This document shows positions 31,786 to 34,777 of a stretch of 34,777 nucleotides of DNA, in pieces. The number at the start of each line of letters is the position of its first letter. Within the stretch, counting starts at the first letter, position 1. Made by a program: the position numbers and the translations under genes. Origin of the DNA: an uncultured Candidatus Actinomarina sp. (GTDB lineage Bacteria; Actinomycetota; Acidimicrobiia; Actinomarinales; Actinomarinaceae). Below the pieces are notes generated by a model that made no database searches, was not told the origin of the DNA, and worked only from the letters and a program-made list of their open reading frames with translations. Location of the stretch: the NCBI GenBank assembly GCA_902627635.1, contig CACOKA010000001.1, positions 1 through 34,777 of the forward strand, written 5' to 3'.

Positions 31786-34118
31786 CTGATCAAATTAAAA
31801 TAAACGTCAATGGTTCAGAAATAATTTCAGAACCTGACCAACTTATTATTGAAGCATGTGAAGATTCTGGTATTCATATACCAAGATTTTGCTGGCATAA
31901 AAGAATGGACCCTGTGGGAATGTGTCGTATGTGTTTGGTTGAAATCGAAACTCCTCGAGGTAAGGCTTTGGTTCCTTCTTGTACCACAAAGGTATCAGAA
32001 GATTTAGTTGTAGATACTGAATCTGATGTTGTAAAAAAAGCTCAAGAAGGAGTTTTAGAGTTTTTATTAATTAATCACCCTCTTGATTGTCCAGTTTGTG
32101 ATAAGGCCGGAGAATGTCCTTTACAGGATCAAACAATGGCTTATGGACCTGGTGAGTCACGATTTGTAGAAGATAAAAGACATTTTGAAAAACCTATTCC
32201 AATTTCAGAGATAATTTTACTTGATCGAGAAAGATGCATATTATGTGCTCGATGTACAAGGTTTTCTGATGAAATATCTGGAGATCCTTTGATCGAATTT
32301 ATTCAGAGAGGAAATAAAACACAAGTAAATACTTTTCCTGATGAACCATTTAGATCATATTTCTCTGGAAACACAGTACAAATTTGTCCAGTTGGGGCAC
32401 TCACATCTTCATCATATAGATTTAAAGCACGTCCATGGGATCTTAAAAAAGTTTCATCAACCTCAAATTGTTCATCAGTTGGGTGTTCAGTTGAATTAAA
32501 CGTATCACAGAACAAAATGTTAAGAATTTTAGGTGAGGATAACGAATATACAAACCAAGGATGGCTTTCTGACAAAGGCCGATACAACTTTGAGTATCTG
32601 CATTCAGAAAAGAGAATTCAATCACCATTATTAGTTAATAATCCAAGCAAAGAGTTAAGTGTAAATGAATCCATGGAAATAATTGGTGATCAAATTCATA
32701 CCGATATAGATACGAATATAAGTTTTATAATTGGGCACAATAGTACAAATGAAGAATACTTTGCATTGAATAGTTTTATAAATAGCCTTAACGAAAACAA
32801 ACAAGAAACATCAATCCAAGACTTAAATGTTTATATAAGCGATGATTATTTGCACGAAGGATATTTTGATGACAGCTACTCACTTGGACAAATTAAAGAT
32901 TTGGATTCAGCAGATACAATAATTTTATGGTCCCAAGATATCAAAGATAATTTACCTACATTGTATTTACGAATAAAACAAGCTGTTAAGAAGGGAAAAA
33001 AATTAATTATATTTGGTCATACCAACACAGCTATGAAAAATCTTTCAGAAGAGTACTTTGGGGAAGAAGTAGTGTCTAAAAATTTTGAATTTAACATTGA
33101 AATATCTGATATTCCAAACCTTTCAAGACTTATAAATGGTAAAGAAGTATTAGCAATTGTTGGCAAATCCTCACCTATTCAGAATATGGAACCAGTTTCA
33201 AAATTAATAAATCATTTGAATAAAAACTCAAATCTCAAAATTCTTAACTGCTTTGCAAAAGGAAATACATTCGGAGCCTTTCAAAATTTAGATCTAGTAA
33301 AAGGTATAAATGATTTTGTAGATGAATTCGATAATTCCAGAAAAAATTTGATATTTACCATAGGATCAAATCCAGTAAACAATTCAGTTTATAGTCAAAA
33401 AATTAAGAATCATTTGATAAGCGCTGATTATGTAGTTGCTCTAGATTTATTCAAAAACGAAACTACAGAATTGGCAGATATTATTCTTCCAACAACTTCC
33501 TTTACTGAAAAAGAAGGGACCTTTACCAATCTTGAAATGAGAACGTTGATGCAAAACAAAATACTACCTGCTCCAGGATTGTCTTTGAATGAATGGGAAT
33601 ACTGGGCAATGTTACTTGGTAAAATTGGTTTGGAACAATCTTACGATTCTGAAATTCAGTTAAATTCATTGTTGTGTGAAGGATATACGAATAAAGATAA
33701 TCTTCCATCTTTTGATAATTTAAATAAACCATCAAATCTAGATGGGATAATGAATTCAAAGCCAATCAAAATTGAAACAAAGAATAATAGATTAGAAAAT
33801 CTAGAAATATTGTTCGTACACAGACTTTACGGAGATACATCATCACAAATTAATTCTCCGTCCATATCGATGTTAGGTTCTGAACGGTTTATAGAAATGA
33901 ATTCAGCAACATTTTATGGATCCTATATGCTTATAAGCAATGTTGTTACTCTTTCACAGGATGATAATTCAATTCAGGTAAATGTTAATATAAACGATTC
34001 TCTTCCAGACAACTTGCTAGTTATCCCAATCAATAGAAGAGGTTTTCAAAATCTTGATCCTGAGAAAAAGGTTGAGTTAGAGGTAGCAAGGAGTAGGGAG
34101 CAATTAAGTGTCAGTTGA
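31782..34118 (+). CDS. nuoG: NADH-quinone oxidoreductase subunit G, lacking N7 cluster ligands
   Basis: 75-kDa-type subunit. N1b [2Fe-2S] ligands are Cys37, Cys48, Cys51 and Cys67. N5 uses His99, Cys103, Cys106 and Cys112, and N4 uses Cys152, Cys155, Cys158 and Cys202. A molybdopterin-oxidoreductase-like domain follows from about residue 220. There the fourth cluster site (N7), normally CxxCxxxC then a distant Cys, is degraded: STSNCSSVGC keeps only Cys230 and Cys235 in altered spacing, and the distal Cys is Ser263 (WLSDKGRY). The main electron wire is unaffected because N7 lies off the path. Most of the large C-terminal domain (about 280-778) is weakly conserved, as usual. ATGA overlap with nuoF; nuoH begins inside its last codons. 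Confidence 0.96.
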   Translation: MTDQIKINVNGSEIISEPDQLIIEACEDSGIHIPRFCWHKRMDPVGMCRMCLVEIETPRGKALVPSCTTKVSEDLVVDTESDVVKKAQEGVLEFLLINHPLDCPVCDKAGECPLQDQTMAYGPGESRFVEDKRHFEKPIPISEIILLDRERCILCARCTRFSDEISGDPLIEFIQRGNKTQVNTFPDEPFRSYFSGNTVQICPVGALTSSSYRFKARPWDLKKVSSTSNCSSVGCSVELNVSQNKMLRILGEDNEYTNQGWLSDKGRYNFEYLHSEKRIQSPLLVNNPSKELSVNESMEIIGDQIHTDIDTNISFIIGHNSTNEEYFALNSFINSLNENKQETSIQDLNVYISDDYLHEGYFDDSYSLGQIKDLDSADTIILWSQDIKDNLPTLYLRIKQAVKKGKKLIIFGHTNTAMKNLSEEYFGEEVVSKNFEFNIEISDIPNLSRLINGKEVLAIVGKSSPIQNMEPVSKLINHLNKNSNLKILNCFAKGNTFGAFQNLDLVKGINDFVDEFDNSRKNLIFTIGSNPVNNSVYSQKIKNHLISADYVVALDLFKNETTELADIILPTTSFTEKEGTFTNLEMRTLMQNKILPAPGLSLNEWEYWAMLLGKIGLEQSYDSEIQLNSLLCEGYTNKDNLPSFDNLNKPSNLDGIMNSKPIKIETKNNRLENLEILFVHRLYGDTSSQINSPSISMLGSERFIEMNSATFYGSYMLISNVVTLSQDDNSIQVNVNINDSLPDNLLVIPINRRGFQNLDPEKKVELEVARSREQLSVS

Positions 34119-34777
34119 GCTTATTCTTGCATTAATTAAACCATTACTTGGATTGGGACTTTTACTAACCAACACAATACTTTTAATCTGGCTTGAAAGA
34201 AAAGTGGTTGCAGGTATGCAATCTAGAGTTGGCCCGGATCGGGCAGGTCCCTTTGGCATTCTACAGACACTTGCAGATGCTATAAAACTATTGTTAAAAG
34301 AACAGATCTTGCCTATGAAAGCAGACAAAGCAATGTACCTTTTGGCTCCTATTATTGCTTTAGTTCCATCTTTTCTTATTTTTATGATCATACCTTTAGG
34401 TCCTGGTTTTGATCTAGCAATTGGAGGAGAATCACAATTTATAAATATGGTCGGAGCAGATATTAACGTTGGTGTTTTATTTTTTCTAGCAATAAGCTCA
34501 TTGGCTGTATATAGCGTTGTCCTGGCTGGATGGTCTTCTGGATCAAAGTATCCGTTACTTGGAGGGGTAAGGGCATCTGCTCAAATGATATCTTACGAAG
34601 CTGCAATGGGGCTTTCTCTTGTTCCTGTAATTTTGTATTCAGGATCAATGTCAATGACAAAGATTGTTGAAAGTCAAGCTGGAAATTTATCAAGCACAAT
34701 ACCAATAGTTGATTCAATTGTGAGCTTGATACCAAACTGGAATATTTTTCCACAATTTTTAGCATTCGGAATTTTCT
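34108..34777 (+). CDS. nuoH: NADH-quinone oxidoreductase subunit H, 3'-truncated by window edge
   Basis: ND1-like membrane subunit that links the quinone cavity to the proton-pumping arm. The GTG start at 34108 overlaps the nuoG end by 11 bases and has AGGGAG (34095-34100) seven bases upstream. Translation reads VSVELILALIKPLLGLG, a first helix, then the family signatures ERKVVAGMQSRVGPDRAGPFG and LQTLADAIKLLLKEQILP, and later LAGWSSGSKYPLLGGVRASA followed by QMISYEAAMGLSLVPVIL. The frame is open to the last base, so the C terminus (and presumably nuoIJKLMN) lies beyond the window. Confidence 0.95.
   Translation, partial: MSVELILALIKPLLGLGLLLTNTILLIWLERKVVAGMQSRVGPDRAGPFGILQTLADAIKLLLKEQILPMKADKAMYLLAPIIALVPSFLIFMIIPLGPGFDLAIGGESQFINMVGADINVGVLFFLAISSLAVYSVVLAGWSSGSKYPLLGGVRASAQMISYEAAMGLSLVPVILYSGSMSMTKIVESQAGNLSSTIPIVDSIVSLIPNWNIFPQFLAFGIF

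Noticed and set aside
1-34777. CRISPR arrays, insertion sequences, phage genes, toxin-antitoxin pairs, rRNA
   Set aside because: Read through for regularly spaced repeats, terminal inverted repeats with transposase-like frames and small paired genes; none were seen.

Overview
The window looks like a chromosome segment from a streamlined, low-GC marine actinobacterium, most like the Acidimicrobiia / 'Candidatus Actinomarina' group. This assignment is inferred from gene content and style, since no rRNA is present. The DNA is AT-rich (roughly one third G+C by eye). Almost every base is coding, adjacent genes usually overlap by 1-11 nt, and no gene-free stretch reaches 300 bases; the longest gaps are about 110-130 bases and are annotated below. 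Actinobacterial signatures include the panC-coaX-lysS-clpC block, the disA-carD-ispF-cysS-rlmB block, a Rex regulator near a geranylgeranyl-reductase/nuo operon, and lipoproteins whose lipobox Cys is followed by an acidic Ala/Thr/Pro linker.

Layout. (1) 1-6405: end of panC, then coaX, lysS, a convergent polyprenyl diphosphate synthase, and clpC. (2) 6537-11578: a Bmp-type lipoprotein, a double-domain ATPase and two permeases, probably importing nucleosides; a perfect 15-bp stem-loop separates the lipoprotein from the ATPase. (3) 11575-12396 (-): a zinc-ribbon, single-membrane-span protein with an external domain. (4) 12482-16685: disA, carD, ispF, cysS, rlmB, with no ispD or radA in between. 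(5) tRNA-Thr(TGT), then an unrecognised membrane protein that leads into livHMGF; the matching binding lipoprotein converges on livF across a perfect bidirectional terminator. (6) 22545-25127: a CvpA-CAP fusion protein, a 99-aa unknown and a MATE transporter, all overlapping. (7) 25129-34777: rex (-), a geranylgeranyl/menaquinone reductase, and nuoABCDEFGH, which runs off the right edge.

How it fits together. The right half is a respiratory redox module. Rex senses NADH/NAD+, and a perfect 18-bp Rex operator lies directly upstream of nuoA. The reductase next to nuo probably saturates the menaquinone side chain, and the polyprenyl synthase near the left end could make that chain. Two high-capacity ABC importers supply organic nutrients, as expected of an oligotroph. 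Each importer binding protein has its own leader hairpin and a clear Shine-Dalgarno sequence, whereas several other first genes have none.

I found no CRISPR array, insertion sequence, phage gene or obvious horizontally acquired island. The best leads are the Rex-nuo operator, the loss of the N7 cluster ligands in NuoG, the CvpA-CAP/unknown/MATE cassette, and the unknown membrane protein wedged between tRNA-Thr and liv.
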